Shown in pieces: positions 32,271 through 43,220 of a stretch of DNA of 64,000 bases. The notes under the pieces were generated by a model that was given only the letters and a program-made list of their open reading frames with translations, had not been told where the DNA came from and searched no databases. The stretch's first letter is position 1. Each line of letters begins with the position of its first letter. The position numbers were made by a program, and so were the translations under genes. The DNA is from Carposina sasakii (taxonomy: Eukaryota > Arthropoda > Insecta > Lepidoptera > Carposinidae), in NCBI GenBank assembly GCA_014607495.2, contig CP053156.1:10974001-11038000 (forward strand). The letters run 5' to 3'.

Positions 32271-33864
32271 CTTATAGGTGATTATGGTTTTCCAATACTG
32301 ACACCTAGAAAAAATGTGCCTAAAGTATTATGACCTTAAGCTTAAAAAAATCATTTCCGTCAGTCCCTATCGCGTGCATTCCACGAGTTCTTATCAGTTT
32401 TATTTACACGTATTTTTGTTGCGTATGTAAATGGCGCCACCACTTTCATGCCCAAAGGACTCATTAGTTAGATTTTGTACCGAAGATTACAAAATCTGCC
32501 GCAAATACTATTAATCGTGCCAATGAATATTATTACGAATATGGCATTGCTCGTATTAATAGTTTTCCCGGTGGAGTTTTAATGTTTACCTTACGTTTCT
32601 ATTTTGAGTACTGTAGAGCTAACTTTAGTATTCAACAATTCAATACGAAGAGTAGAATCATCATTGAATTACTTGAAATCCTATCGCTCTGGAATGGCTG
32701 AAGAAGTTTCGTCAAAAACAGTTTGTTTTATAAATTAAATACAACTAAAAGTAATCACAATTTATAAATATTTATACACACATTGTTATTATTAGAAAGA
32801 CATATTTTATTTGTATATAACAAAATTCTCAATTAATTTCCTGAAATCACCAGTGCTTATAGAGACAACAATGATTAGCTTAAAAACAAGCGGTCGTAGG
32901 TTATCTCCCCTTGAGTTTACACAGCATTGTTCAATCCAAATCAGCGCTGAATAAATACTACAAGGCTGCCAATCGCGTGAACCCGGGCTTGGAGTAAATG
33001 ATAAGATATTTCGGGGAATGTTGTAATAATTATTATTTTAAAGAAAATATAAGAGGAATTAGATGATGTCCGCGACGTCTACATCCGTAGTATCGTCAAT
33101 TATAGCGAATATTTTATTCTTATGTATTTAGATACGCAAATGTCAAGTTTAATTTAAAGATATAAAAACTATTTATCTTGTTAGCAATCTTTATATAATT
33201 TTAACGTTTTTCTCTTAGTACGTGAGATGTTTTTTTGTGAATTGTCATTGAGTGATTCTTGTATTTCTTTCCAATGAAATCAAGCCCCACTTGCACCAAA
33301 TTTCCAACGTCAGATTAATTTTAAATTTTACTCTGGAACTCCGTTCTATTATCTCGTCCTTTCCATTCGTAGCATGTGTACTCGCATTAATTGGGTTTAA
33401 AAATTTGGTGTAAGTGAATCTAACAGGTTCGTAAACTGTCAAATCTAAAATAAAAGAAGTTAAATTGTGACATAATAGATTTTACTAATAAGTAGGTATT
33501 CATCAGTTCTACCCGCTCTAGCTTATCCCTTACACCAAATCCGCCAAACGCAACTGTGTCAACATCGGCAAGATAACTTGAATACTGGATGAGGAATGTT
33601 TTCTTATCTCGGATTGCGACCAATCGGGGTCTTTGATGAACTTGTAGCGACTGATTAGGACCACTCACATACCACTTCAAGTTCTGTAAGTAGGTACGCC
33701 CGAATTATGTCGGTCTGATCTGTCACTTAGCAAGGTGTTAATATCATTGATTTTTTAAGCGATTAGTGTGTAGGCTTTCACTTGTTTTTTTAGCTAGCGA
33801 CCTACCTGTCACTTACTCGCCGGCAGTTTCTCGTACGCTTACCAACGGTTGATCATCGATTATC
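32271..33864. other. AT-rich DNA, nothing recognised
   Basis: Short minus frames at 33245-33442 and 33420-33680 overlap each other and show no known motif. Confidence 0.3.
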
Positions 33865-33917
33865 AGTTACTTTCCTAGATATTTATAATAATAGTATAAA
33901 TATCTAGGAAAGTAACT
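33865..33917. repeat. Perfect 23-bp hairpin with 7-nt loop
   Basis: AGTTACTTTCCTAGATATTT plus ATA, then ATAATAG, then the exact reverse complement. There is no mismatch in 23 bp. It may be a fold-back formed by template switching, a hairpin RNA, or the terminus of the adjacent Helitron-like element. Confidence 0.85.
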
Positions 33918-34055
33918 CTATCCGTAACTTTGTACGGCTTTTAACGCCAAAACTACCGAACCAATGTAAATGAACCTGACAAAGATTTTACTGGATTTCG
34001 ATATTATGTTTTTTCTGCAGTCCACGCGGCTCGGCTCAATCGTCCGCTCCACTCG
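33886..34055 (+). mobile_element. Helitron-like (Lep1-type) fragment
   Basis: It shares with the elements ending at 35732, 41009 and 45042 the sequence TTTTTTCTGCAGTCCACGCGG near its end. Here the terminal CTAG has decayed. Non-coding. Confidence 0.45.
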
Positions 34056-35099
34056 TTTGACATATTTTATAAGGGTAATTTAAATATTTTATAAACTTTA
34101 TAAGGGTAGCGAAAACCTTTGTGGTTAGCTACGAGATAGACACACTTGGTATAACAACATAGTATCACCTAATCTTGAATATTTATATAATTATGTACCT
34201 ATATTATTTATAAGGCAATAGGATAAATCCGTGAATGTGAATTTGAAGCAGTTGAATCGAAACAAAAAGCCTCTTTATTGAATTAAGAAAATTATCTACA
34301 GTACAGGCGGATGTGGGCGTGGCGCCGGCGCGCTTTGAAGGTTGATTAGGGCATTGACCTTTGCATTTATATTAATTAGCATAGATTCACTATATTAAAC
34401 TGTAATTGTGGAGGATGTGGTAATAAAACTGTTACTATAACTGCGATTTGGGAAATCAGAAGCCTTTTTTGTACCGATAAAGTAGCGGCGTACTATGAAT
34501 TACGGACTAAGTGTTAAAGCACTAATTTGATAATGTGTGAGAAAGTAATAGAAATCAAATAGGTACCTACTAGTGACAATTCTTGCTGGAGCTACCATAA
34601 CATATGTAGTCAGATATGCACTGATACACTCTGAACTCTGCTCTTAATAGAAGCAATTTTAGTATTTATAGGATATTTATCTAGTTCCTATATTCAGCAG
34701 TGGACTTTTATGGCCAAAATAATTTGTGCTTCAAAAATGCTGACTATTTCATTCTTAGAACTGCTTAATTTTTACTGAATATCTAAGAATACATTAGATA
34801 TTAATATGTAAATTCGATAGTAAGGTAGGTAATAATTATTACTCCCGCCTGGCTGCGGGTAGTAATTTAAAAAATGTCAAAGACAGACAAAATTATACTC
34901 TGCCTTTGCAAAGTTAGAAAGACAATCTAATTTCATATAACATGTTCAACGTATACCTAAAAGTCCCAGACGCGTATATAATATTACATTAACCTTATTC
35001 AAGGGGGTTTCATATTCATCTAATTTGTACGTTCGTCATTCCCTGAGCAAATAAAAAAATATTGACATAAATTAAATTGAGTGTCATAAAATGCGAATC

Positions 35100-35140
35100 G
35101 TATATAAGAAGGCTCATAGCCAGTTTGACGCGAAAGAATT
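35100..35140 (+). promoter_or_regulatory. TATA-box-like motif with initiator-like sequence
   Basis: CGTATATAAGAAGG at about 35099 with GCCAGTTTGACG about 25-30 bp downstream resembles a TATA plus Inr core promoter. It recurs in copy B (about 40406-40445). No ORF follows within reach, so it may be an old repeat promoter or chance. Confidence 0.25.
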
Positions 35141-35497
35141 ATTCATCTTACTCGTTTTGTTCTTTCTCATTTTATTACACTGGATGCGAAGCTAGTAAAT
35201 CAATATTAAAAATGCTGTTTTATAGCTTGTGAACTTATAAAATCAAACTAAAACATACTAGATATATTAATCATTATCTACCGCACAGGAACTGTAAAAG
35301 TTAGTCTTAAATATTCGCTGTTGATTTTGAATTCAAAGGATTTTCCGGTTTAGTTGGAAACAACGTTTTCAAATGTAGGGAATTCATAAAAATAATATTA
35401 TTTTCGCCAATCCAATATCAAAGTATATGTGCAGGGTAACACCTAGTCGAAATAACTAGGCAACAAGAAAATGGCTGATACAATAATCCCACAAAAT

Positions 35498-35732
35498 ACT
35501 ACTACTAATACTATAAGCGCGAAAGTTTGTAAGTATGGATGGATGTTTGTTATTCTTTCACGCAAAAATGGCTCAAGCGATTTAATAAAATTTGGTATGG
35601 AGTTAGCTGACGCCTTGGATTAACACATAGGCTACTTTTTATCCCGGATCAAATTTCGCCTTCACACCGCTTTATCAGCTGTTCTTTTTTCTGCAGTCCA
35701 CGCCATCGGACTAAATCGTGGGCGTCCACTAG
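35498..35732 (+). mobile_element. Helitron-like (Lep1-type) element, copy in block A
   Basis: Begins near ACTACTAATACTATAAGCG and ends GGGCGTCCACTAG followed by T, the 3' CTAG|T form of Helitron-like elements. A GGAC...GTCC stem lies just before the end. The internal segments AGTTTGTAAGTATGGATGG and CACATAGGCTACTTTTTATC are typical of this abundant lepidopteran group. Confidence 0.6.
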
Positions 35733-36164
35733 TATAGCAAAAAATGATTTTTTATTATCACCCGTTCAATAGCTAAATTCTTAGTTATAGTGTTATATTA
35801 CCAGATAATACCAATATAAACGCGACAACAGTTAAAACGACGATAACTTAATGTGTACTGAAATTTGTTGGTGATAAGCGACCCATAATTTGTAACTATA
35901 ATTAATGTGCCCATACTGTCCATTGTGTCGCCTATATTTTAGAGGCAAACAAAACGTGTAGGTTTTACAGTGCACTATTTCAAATCCAGACAGGTAGACC
36001 TATGAAGGAATGATGAGGAAGAGATGTTAGGATTTATTCTCTGTTGGTACTGAGATTTGGTTCGAATTACAAAATATTCTTACCGAGATATTTGGCTAGT
36101 GTATAGCTATCGGGATGAAAAAATAACGTTGCCAAAAACGTAATGTAAGAATAAAGGTTCAAAA

Positions 36165-36960
36165 GAGATGGTAAAATTCGTCATCCGAGTTAATTGACCC
36201 GGTAGCTCAGTTGGTGAGAGCACTGCACGGAATGCGAGAGGTCGTGGGTTCGTGTCCCACTAGAAAATAATGGTGATAATTTTTTTTCATTTCAAAAACA
36301 TATTTATAAAATAGGTTTTCTTAGTTTGTTCTAAATCAGTATTAAACTAAAGGCAATTTTTTTGTATGCTACATAGTTTCAACACATGGCTGTATTCACG
36401 TAATGGGAAGTAAACTCTCACCATTTTGTTTGCAGAATCATAAGCTTCCCAGATTTAGGATCGCATAGCTACGTTTAGCATAGTTAGATGACAGGTGCAA
36501 AATTTTCAGTGTTCCCAATTAGTGATACATCCGTGAACCCCCAGGGGCACATTTGCAAGTGTCAAGGGGTCTTTTATGCGGCGCGTAGCTACCAAAAAAA
36601 ACAAAATTACAAAAATTTACCAAAAAATATTTATACTCCAGCCAGTCTGGATTTCTCAGAGTTGTGCAAAGAAAAACGTGCCCATTTTCACATTGATCGC
36701 ACAAAACTGGTGTTCTCTGTCATCTTGTATTGTATTTTGATCGTAATGAATTCTAAATACTAATAAGGGGTAGTTTGAGGTCTTTCTTAGAGTGGTACGT
36801 AGAAAAAACTAATTGGGAACCACTGGTGTAAATGATCAGTGATAAGTTGCTAGCTCAGCGCCTGAGAGAATGTCCAAGTTGCTTAGCCGACTCTTACGAC
36901 CTGCATAGTAGGAGATGCAGCTGCTGTGTTCTAGTGAAGCTCAGTATCATGTTTGCACAG
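36165..36960 (+). mobile_element. tRNA-headed SINE-like repeat, copy in block A
   Basis: The head is at 36199-36260: box A TAGCTCAGTTGG and box B GGTTCGTGTCCC, with the order and spacing of a tRNA (D-arm GCTC/GAGC, T-arm GTGGG/CCCAC). The body is shared with 41405-42122 and, more diverged, 42838-43220. It is interrupted by a hAT-like MITE (36507-36825). The head looks like a tRNA-derived Pol III promoter, not a functional tRNA, because the anticodon arm does not fold. Confidence 0.55.
36507..36825. mobile_element. hAT-like MITE in block A
   Basis: Ends CAG(TG)GTTCCCAATTAG and CTAATTGGGAACCACTG. It corresponds to 41720-41998, where the TIRs are better preserved. It is inserted in the tRNA-headed repeat: the copy at 42838-43220 lacks it. 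Confidence 0.65.
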
Positions 36961-37031
36961 GACAATTTTATTATGTAGCGCGATATTAGTAATGTACCGG
37001 ATTGTTAAAAATGTCGGAGACGGATATATCA

Positions 37032-37410
37032 TACAGGGTGATTTTTGGTCGTCAACGTTCGAAAACTACGGAATTCCTCTTTAGATCATCACGTATCATT
37101 TTTTCTCCATGGAAGCATACTTCTGGGAAGTGTCTGGTTTCCAAAATATTAGGGTCCAAAGTTGAGTAATTAAGAGACTGTTACGTTTAGCTTCTGAAGC
37201 ATTTTTTCACGAAAAATAATTAATATCTGTCTATAAAAAAACTAACATAAACACTACGGACACTCTAAATTTCGCACGATCAAGGAATTTAAAAAAAAAT
37301 TTCAAAAAAAAAATTTTTTTTCCCAGCATTTTTTTTGGCATAAACTTACTTTATTTCATGTATAGAGTACGTACCCTTCGTTAAAGGTGGCCACAAAAAA
37401 ACATCCTGTA
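37032..37410 (+). mobile_element. MITE, TACAGGATG family, copy 4
   Basis: Same element as at 1574, inside block A. Compared with copies 1 to 3 it carries many 1-4 nt insertions and a gap in the middle, in otherwise identical sequence. Confidence 0.75.
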
Positions 37411-37641
37411 TATAAGGTTATTTCATGCCAAGTTCCGCGGATACGGACACGGAACTACGCAGGTGGTGTCTCATTAACCAATCACTGGTTGCTAATATTT
37501 TCATTTCATTATAGTCTACTACATTATAGGCGACAATATTTTCTATGAACATACGCAGAGCCGCCTCCTCTTTGTCCTTTGTTTATGGGAATACCGTTGC
37601 CGGAACTTGGACTCACCCGCCATTGAAAAGTGATATCTATA

Positions 37642-39402
37642 TGTCGGAGTGGTGACATCTGCCGGGTGTTAGCAAAGCACCTTGTGGCGCCATCTAGTTT
37701 GCTTGCTATGAAATGTTTACCTTATAGATTTGTGATTAAAGGAAACGTCAGGTAATAGTACCTGGGTGGAATCAGAGATGGCGTTGTTCGAGGGTAAGTC
37801 GGTAAAGTTGTTCGACTGACAGTGACACTTGGTGGAACGCCATGATGGTGAAGACATTCGAAAGCGTTGGTTAGTAAACGTCATCTCTGGGATCACCACG
37901 TTTATCCTGGTATTGATTTGTATCCATTTAAATTAAGGCAATCGCGTGTTATTATACAAAAAAAGTTAATCGTTTGGACAGTAATATCTATTAAATTCAA
38001 TCTATCGGCTATCACCGCGTGATATTATTTACGACGCGCTACGTTTACGAACTACACGTAATGGATCCTCGCGATGATAATCTTACCGTGTTAGAAGGAC
38101 CCTACCAAGGAACTACGTCATCAGAAGCTTGGGATGCAACCCGGATCACCCACATGAAAACGTGCTTCAAATAGTGACTCGAGCGAAGAAAAATGGCGTC
38201 TTCTCTTCGAGCAACAAAATCAAAATTTTCTGGCGTTGGTGTAAGCAATAAAAACTACAGCTGCATCTTCGGACTCTATTCGCCTTCCTGATTTCGACCC
38301 AGAGAAAAGCGATTCGACATCGACGCTTGAGCTTGGATAACGACCGCGGACATGTGTATCACAGATCGAACATTCGCCATGGATGACTTCTCTAGATATT
38401 TAATCGCGTTAAGCCACGCACTCAAGGGCGAAGCATCATCTTGGCTGTTTCAATATCGTTTCCTAATATGACGTGGGCCGATTTTAAGGAGCTTTTCGTA
38501 GCAAGGTATGACTGTCCTGAAACTGCTGCTTCCTTTCTCTATAACAGTATGCACGACAAGAAACCGAGAGATAACGAGTGCCTGGCCTCATACGCCGCTA
38601 CCCTCATAACATCCTTAATGGCAAGGTGGAATGGACTGACTACAGAACAATAGCAATAAGCCACTGTAAAGGACTCGTAGATAACCTCATATTTCAAAAC
38701 AAGAGCCACGTGTTCAGAGGATTGCTATAACGACTGACATTCAAGACGCGTAACCATTTACAAAAGGAACTGAAAGCTGTCTCGTTCCTGAAGAGAAGTT
38801 ATTCATCAAAGTATTTATCGTGATGGACCCGACCTAAAAAGAAACCGACCTCAAAAATGGATCTGCTGTGACCATCAAGTGCTTTAATTGTGGACAACTA
38901 GGCCACAAATCTCTTCAATGTCGCAACCCAAAGCCAATTCGAAGAAGCAAGATGACCGGTCCAAACACAGGTCCTTTCACGGGGACCATAACTCGACCAA
39001 CCAACCTACAGGGAGAACCGATCGCATCACCTGCTTCAACTGCCGGGAACAAGGCCACTATGCATCCGACTGCCCGATTTATTTTTGTGAGGAAAATCAA
39101 GGAATAACAACGGTACCGGCGGCGGCACTGGAACTGGTCCAGCTAAATTTATAAATAGCGAGTAGACGTGTGCATACTGTGAATGATCTTCGAATGGTTC
39201 TCTGCGTCATTTCTGGTAAATAAAAGTCATTCCCATTTACTTACGACAGTCAGGTTCAGAGTGTTCCTTAGTTAAAGAATCGATTGCTTTATAATTTATT
39301 TAGTGGTAAGCGAATTTATGCAACTTTTAATGTTTCTATGATTGGTATAGGAAACATTAAACTTCTATAGCCTCGTGACATATTTCTAGGGATAAACTCT
39401 TG
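37642..39402 (+). mobile_element. LTR-retrotransposon 5' fragment
   Basis: Starts TGTCGGAGTGG, fitting the 5' TG of an LTR, directly after block A. A non-coding LTR/leader-like part (to about 38059) is followed by Gag and the beginning of a protease domain, then broken off where block B starts at 39403. No second LTR, reverse transcriptase or integrase is present. The Gag layout (with two CCHC knuckles) and the order Gag-protease fit a Ty3/gypsy-type element. Confidence 0.65.
38060..39396 (+). pseudogene. Broken Gag and protease of an LTR retrotransposon
   Basis: Gag starts with an ATG at 38060 but stops after about 38 codons. Further pieces lie in shifting frames: a capsid-like segment at 38441-38653 (includes MTWADFKELFVARY, a pattern usual in such Gags), and two zinc knuckles, CFNCGQLGHKSLQC near 38880-38922 and CFNCREQGHYASDC near 39031-39075. 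The second knuckle is in a different frame from the first. A protease-like DSG/SEC motif lies near 39244-39270, again split by a frameshift, after which sequence continues to about 39396. Multiple indels make it non-functional as read. Some may be sequencing errors, given the state of the flanking blocks. Confidence 0.7.
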
Positions 39403-40797
39403 TAAGGGTAGTGAACACCTTTGTGGTTAGTACGAGATAGACACACTTGGTAACAAGATAGTACCTAATGAATGACGTGCTAATTATGTACCTATATTAT
39501 TTATAAGGCAATAGGATAAATCCGTGAATGTGAATTTGAAGCAGTTTCGAAATCCAAAAAGCCTCTTTATTGAATTAAGAAAATTATCTACAGTACAGGC
39601 GGATGTGGGCGTGGCGCCGGCGCGCTTTGAAGGTTGATTAGGGCATTGACCTTTGCATTTATACGAATTAGCATAGATTCACTATATTAAACTGCTCTTA
39701 ATTGTGGAGGATGTGGTAATAAAACTGTTACTATAACTGCGATTTGGGAAATCAGAAGCCTTTTTTGTACCGATAAATCGGGTAGCGGTGTACTATGAAT
39801 TACGGACTAAGTGTTGCACTAATTTGATAATGTGTGAGAAAGAATTAGAAATCAAATAGGTACCTACTAGTGACAATGCTGCAGCTACCATAACATATGT
39901 AGTCAGATATGCACTGAAATACACTCTGATTACTCTGCTCTTAATGGAAGCAATGTTTTAGTATTTATAGGATATTATGCTAGGTCAAAGTTCCTATATT
40001 CAACAGTGGACTTTTATGGCCAAAATAATTTGTGCTTCAAAAATGCTGACTATTTCATTCTTAGAACTGCTTAACTTTTACTGAATATCTAAGAATACAT
40101 TAGATATTAATATGTAAATTCAATAGTAAGGTAGGTAATAATTATTACTCCCGCCTGGCTGCGGGTAGTAATTTAAAAAATGTCAAAGACAGACAAAATT
40201 ATACTCTGCCTTTGCAAAGTTAGAAAGACAATCTAATTTCATATAACATGTTCCACATACTCGTATACCAGTACCAGACGCGTATATAATATTACATTAA
40301 CCTTATTCAAGAGGGTTTCATATTCATCTAATTTGTACGTTCGTCATTCCCTGAGCAAATAAAAAAATATTGACATAAATTAAATTGAGTCTCATAAAAT
40401 GCGAATCGTATATAAGAAGGCTCATAGCCAGTTTGACGCGAAAGAATGATTCATCTTACTCGTATTGTTCTTTCTCATTTTATTACACTGGATGCGAAGC
40501 TAGTAAATCAATATTAAAAATGCTGTTTTATAGCTTAACATGAACTTATAAAATCAAACTAAAACATACTAGATATATTAATCATTATCTACCGCACAGG
40601 AACTGTAAAAGTTAGTCTTAAATATCTCGCTGTTGATTGTTGAATTGATTCCGGTTTAGTTGGAAACAATCAAATGTAGGGAATTCATAAAAATAATATT
40701 ATTTTCGCCAATCCAATATCAAAGTATATGTGCAGGGTAACACCTAGTCGAAATAACTAGGCAACAAGAAAATGGCTGATATAATAATCCCACAAAA

Positions 40798-41009
40798 TAC
40801 TACTACTAATACTATAAGCGCGAAAGTTTGTAAGTATGGATGGATGTTTGTTATTCTTTCACGCAAAAATGGCTCAAGCGATTTAATAAAATTTGGTATG
40901 GAGTTAGCTGACGCCTTGGATTAACACATAGGCTACTTTTTATCCCGGATAATTTCGACATTTAATTTTTTCTGCAGTCCACGCGGACTAAATCGTGGGC
41001 GTCCACTAG
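40798..41009 (+). mobile_element. Helitron-like (Lep1-type) element, copy in block B
   Basis: Counterpart of 35498-35732, ending GGGCGTCCACTAG|T, with a shortened middle. Confidence 0.6.
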
Positions 41010-41404
41010 TATAGAATGATTTTTTATTATCCCAGTTCAATAGCTAAATTCTTAGTTATAGTGTTATATTACCAGATAACACTAATATAAACGCAATAAC
41101 AGTTAAAACGACGATAACAAACTAAATTTGTTCGATAGCGACCCATAATTTGTAACTATAATTAATGACATTGTCCATTGATCGCCTATCTAGAGGCAAA
41201 CAAAACAGGACCGCACTATTTCAAATCCAGACAGGTAGACCTATGAAGGAATGATGAGGAAGAGATGTTAGGATTTATTCTCTGTTGTTACTGAGATTTG
41301 GTTCCACATTACAAAATATTCTTACCGAGATATTTGGCTAGTGTATAGCTATTGGGATGAAAAAATAACGTTGCCAAAAACGTAATGTAAGAATAAAAGT
41401 TCAA

Positions 41405-42122
41405 AAGAGATGGTAAAATTCGTCATGTGCGAGTCTGTTATCTTTTATTGTCTTTACCCGGTAGCTCAGTTGGTGAGAGCACTGCACGGAATGCGAGAGG
41501 TCGTGGGTTCGTGTCCCACTACGGTGAATTTTTTTTCATTTCTAAAACATATTTATAAAATATTCTTAGTTTGTTCTAAATCAGTATTAAACTAAAGGCA
41601 ATGTATGCTACATAAACACATGGCTGTATTCACGTAATGGGGTAAACTTCACTGCAGAATCATAAGCTTCCCAGAAGGATCGCACAGCTACGTTTAGCAT
41701 AGCGATGACAGTTGTAAATCAGTGGTTCCCAATTAGTGATACACGTACCCCCAGGGGCACGCAAGGTCAAGGGGTATGCGGCGGGTAGATATAAAAAAAA
41801 ATCACCAAAAAATATTTATGCACCCAGATTTCTCAGAGTTGTGCAAAGAAATACGTGCCCACTTGTCACATTGATAAAACTGGTGTTCTCTGTCATCTTG
41901 TATTGTATTTTGATCGTAATGAATTCTAAATAATAATAAGGGGTAGTTTGAGGTCTTTCTTAGAGTGGTACGTAGAAAAAACTAATTGGGAACCACTGGT
42001 GTAAATGATCAGTGATAAGTTGCTAGCTCAGCGCCTGAGAGAATGTCCAAGTTCCTTAGCCGACTCTTACGACCTGCATAGTAGGAGATGCAGCTGCTGT
42101 ATTCTAGTGAAGCTCAGTATCA
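41405..42122 (+). mobile_element. tRNA-headed SINE-like repeat, copy in block B
   Basis: Counterpart of 36165-36960. The tRNA-like head lies at 41457-41520 with intact box A and box B. The leader before it differs from block A. Confidence 0.55.
41720..41998. mobile_element. hAT-like MITE in block B
   Basis: 279 bp with TIRs CAGTGGTTCCCAATTAG / CTAATTGGGAACCACTG, typical of hAT elements. The flanks TTGTAAAT and GTGTAAAT match at 7 of 8 positions, fitting the 8-bp target duplication of hAT. A second motif TACCCCCAGGGGCAC is subterminal. Non-coding. Confidence 0.75.
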
Positions 42123-42199
42123 GCACAGGACAATTTTATTATGTAGCGCGATATTAGTAATGTACCGGATTGTTAAAAATGTCGGAGACGGATATATCA

Positions 42200-42472
42200 T
42201 ACAGGGTGATTTTTGGTCGTCAACGTTCCCGAAAACTACGGAATCTCCTCATCATCACGATCATTTTTCTCCATGGAAGCACCGCGTTTCCAAAATATTT
42301 CCTGGTAATAGACCGTATCCATAGACGCGCGTATTTTTTCACGAAAATAATTAATTGTCTTAAAAAAAAGGCAATAAACACTAGACACTATAAATTGTTA
42401 TTATAAAGTTAATCGCATAAACTTACTTTATTTCATGTATAGATACGTACCCTTCGTTAAAGTCACCCTGTA
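42200..42472 (+). mobile_element. MITE, TACAGGATG family, copy 5, internally deleted
   Basis: Same ends as the other copies (TACAGGGTG ... CCTGTA), but about 110 bp shorter through several scattered deletions. Confidence 0.7.
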
Positions 42473-42691
42473 TATACGGTTATTTCATGCCAAGTTCCGC
42501 GGATACGGACACGGAATTACGCAGCATGAACCAATCACTGGTTTATATTTTCATTTCATTATAGTCTACTACATTATAGGCGACAATATTTTCTATGAAC
42601 ATACGCAGAGCCGCCTCCTCTTTGTCCTTTGTTTATGGGAATACCGTTGCCGGAACTTGGACTCACCCGCCATTGAAAACTGATATCTATA

Positions 42692-42837
42692 ATTATTGTA
42701 GGCTAGGATACAAATTTGCTTTCGTAAGCTTCTACGACGCCTGGGAACATTACACTCACGCGATACGAAAGTGAAATGTGGAAAACTGTTAAACTTGTAG
42801 TTCATTTAACGAAGACTTGCCAATAATGTAACAGTGT
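42692..42837. other. Unique sequence after block B
   Basis: Short unassigned stretch. This may be the true right flank of the locus represented twice as blocks A and B. Confidence 0.35.
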
Positions 42838-43220
42838 AAAGAGATGGTCAAATTCGTCATCCGAGTTAATTGACCCGGTAGCTCAGTTGGTTAGAGCGAA
42901 GCACGGAATACGAGTTCAAGTCTCACTCGGGTGGAAAGTTTTTTCATTTCTTAATATTATATCTTAAAGTTGGACTAATTTGAAGACACACATACAAATT
43001 CGCATGGCTGGGTTCCGAAAATGGGATAGCGAGAGCTGCAGGATAACGAAGGTCACATTCACATTTAGCATTAGGGGTCATATGTCACTTATATGTTGAT
43101 AAGTTGCTAGCTTATCGCCTAAGAGAATGCCCGAATTCCTTAATCCACTCTTGCGACATGCACGAAAAGAGATGCAGCAGATGTATTCGAGTGATGCTTC
43201 GCATCAGCAGAGGCAGTAAA
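42838..43220 (+). mobile_element. tRNA-headed SINE-like repeat, diverged copy
   Basis: Shares the leader AGATGGTCAAATTCGTCATC, a tRNA-like head at 42873-42935 and the closing part (ATAAGTTGCTAGC ... AGATGCAGCAG) with blocks A and B, but lacks the hAT MITE. The acceptor stem can still pair at about 6 of 7 positions (GACCCGG with TCGGGTG), and box B is GTTCAAGTC. Confidence 0.55.

Larger units (their letters stand above)
34101..37641 (+). repeat. Large direct repeat, copy A
   Basis: A 3541-bp block repeated at 39403-42691 in the same order and orientation, including the same nested Helitron-like element, tRNA-headed repeat, hAT MITE and TACAGGGTG MITE. Long stretches are identical, and the differences are mostly indels of 1 to 30 nt. 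The right end (GATATCTATA) is followed at once by TGTCGGAG, the start of an LTR-type element. Confidence 0.9.
39403..42691 (+). repeat. Large direct repeat, copy B
   Basis: 3289 bp matching 34101-37641, about 250 bp shorter through many small deletions. It is preceded by the broken protease of the LTR element and followed by unrelated DNA (ATTATTGTAGGC). Confidence 0.9.

Noticed and set aside
36199..36260. Functional tRNA gene
   Set aside because: Box A and box B are good, but the anticodon arm does not form and the same head recurs with a shared body, so it is a SINE-like repeat.
34101..42691. The two large direct repeats as giant LTRs of one retrotransposon
   Set aside because: They do not start TG and end CA and contain unrelated nested elements. 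The Gag fragment starts with its own LTR-like TG. Duplication or haplotype joining explains it better.
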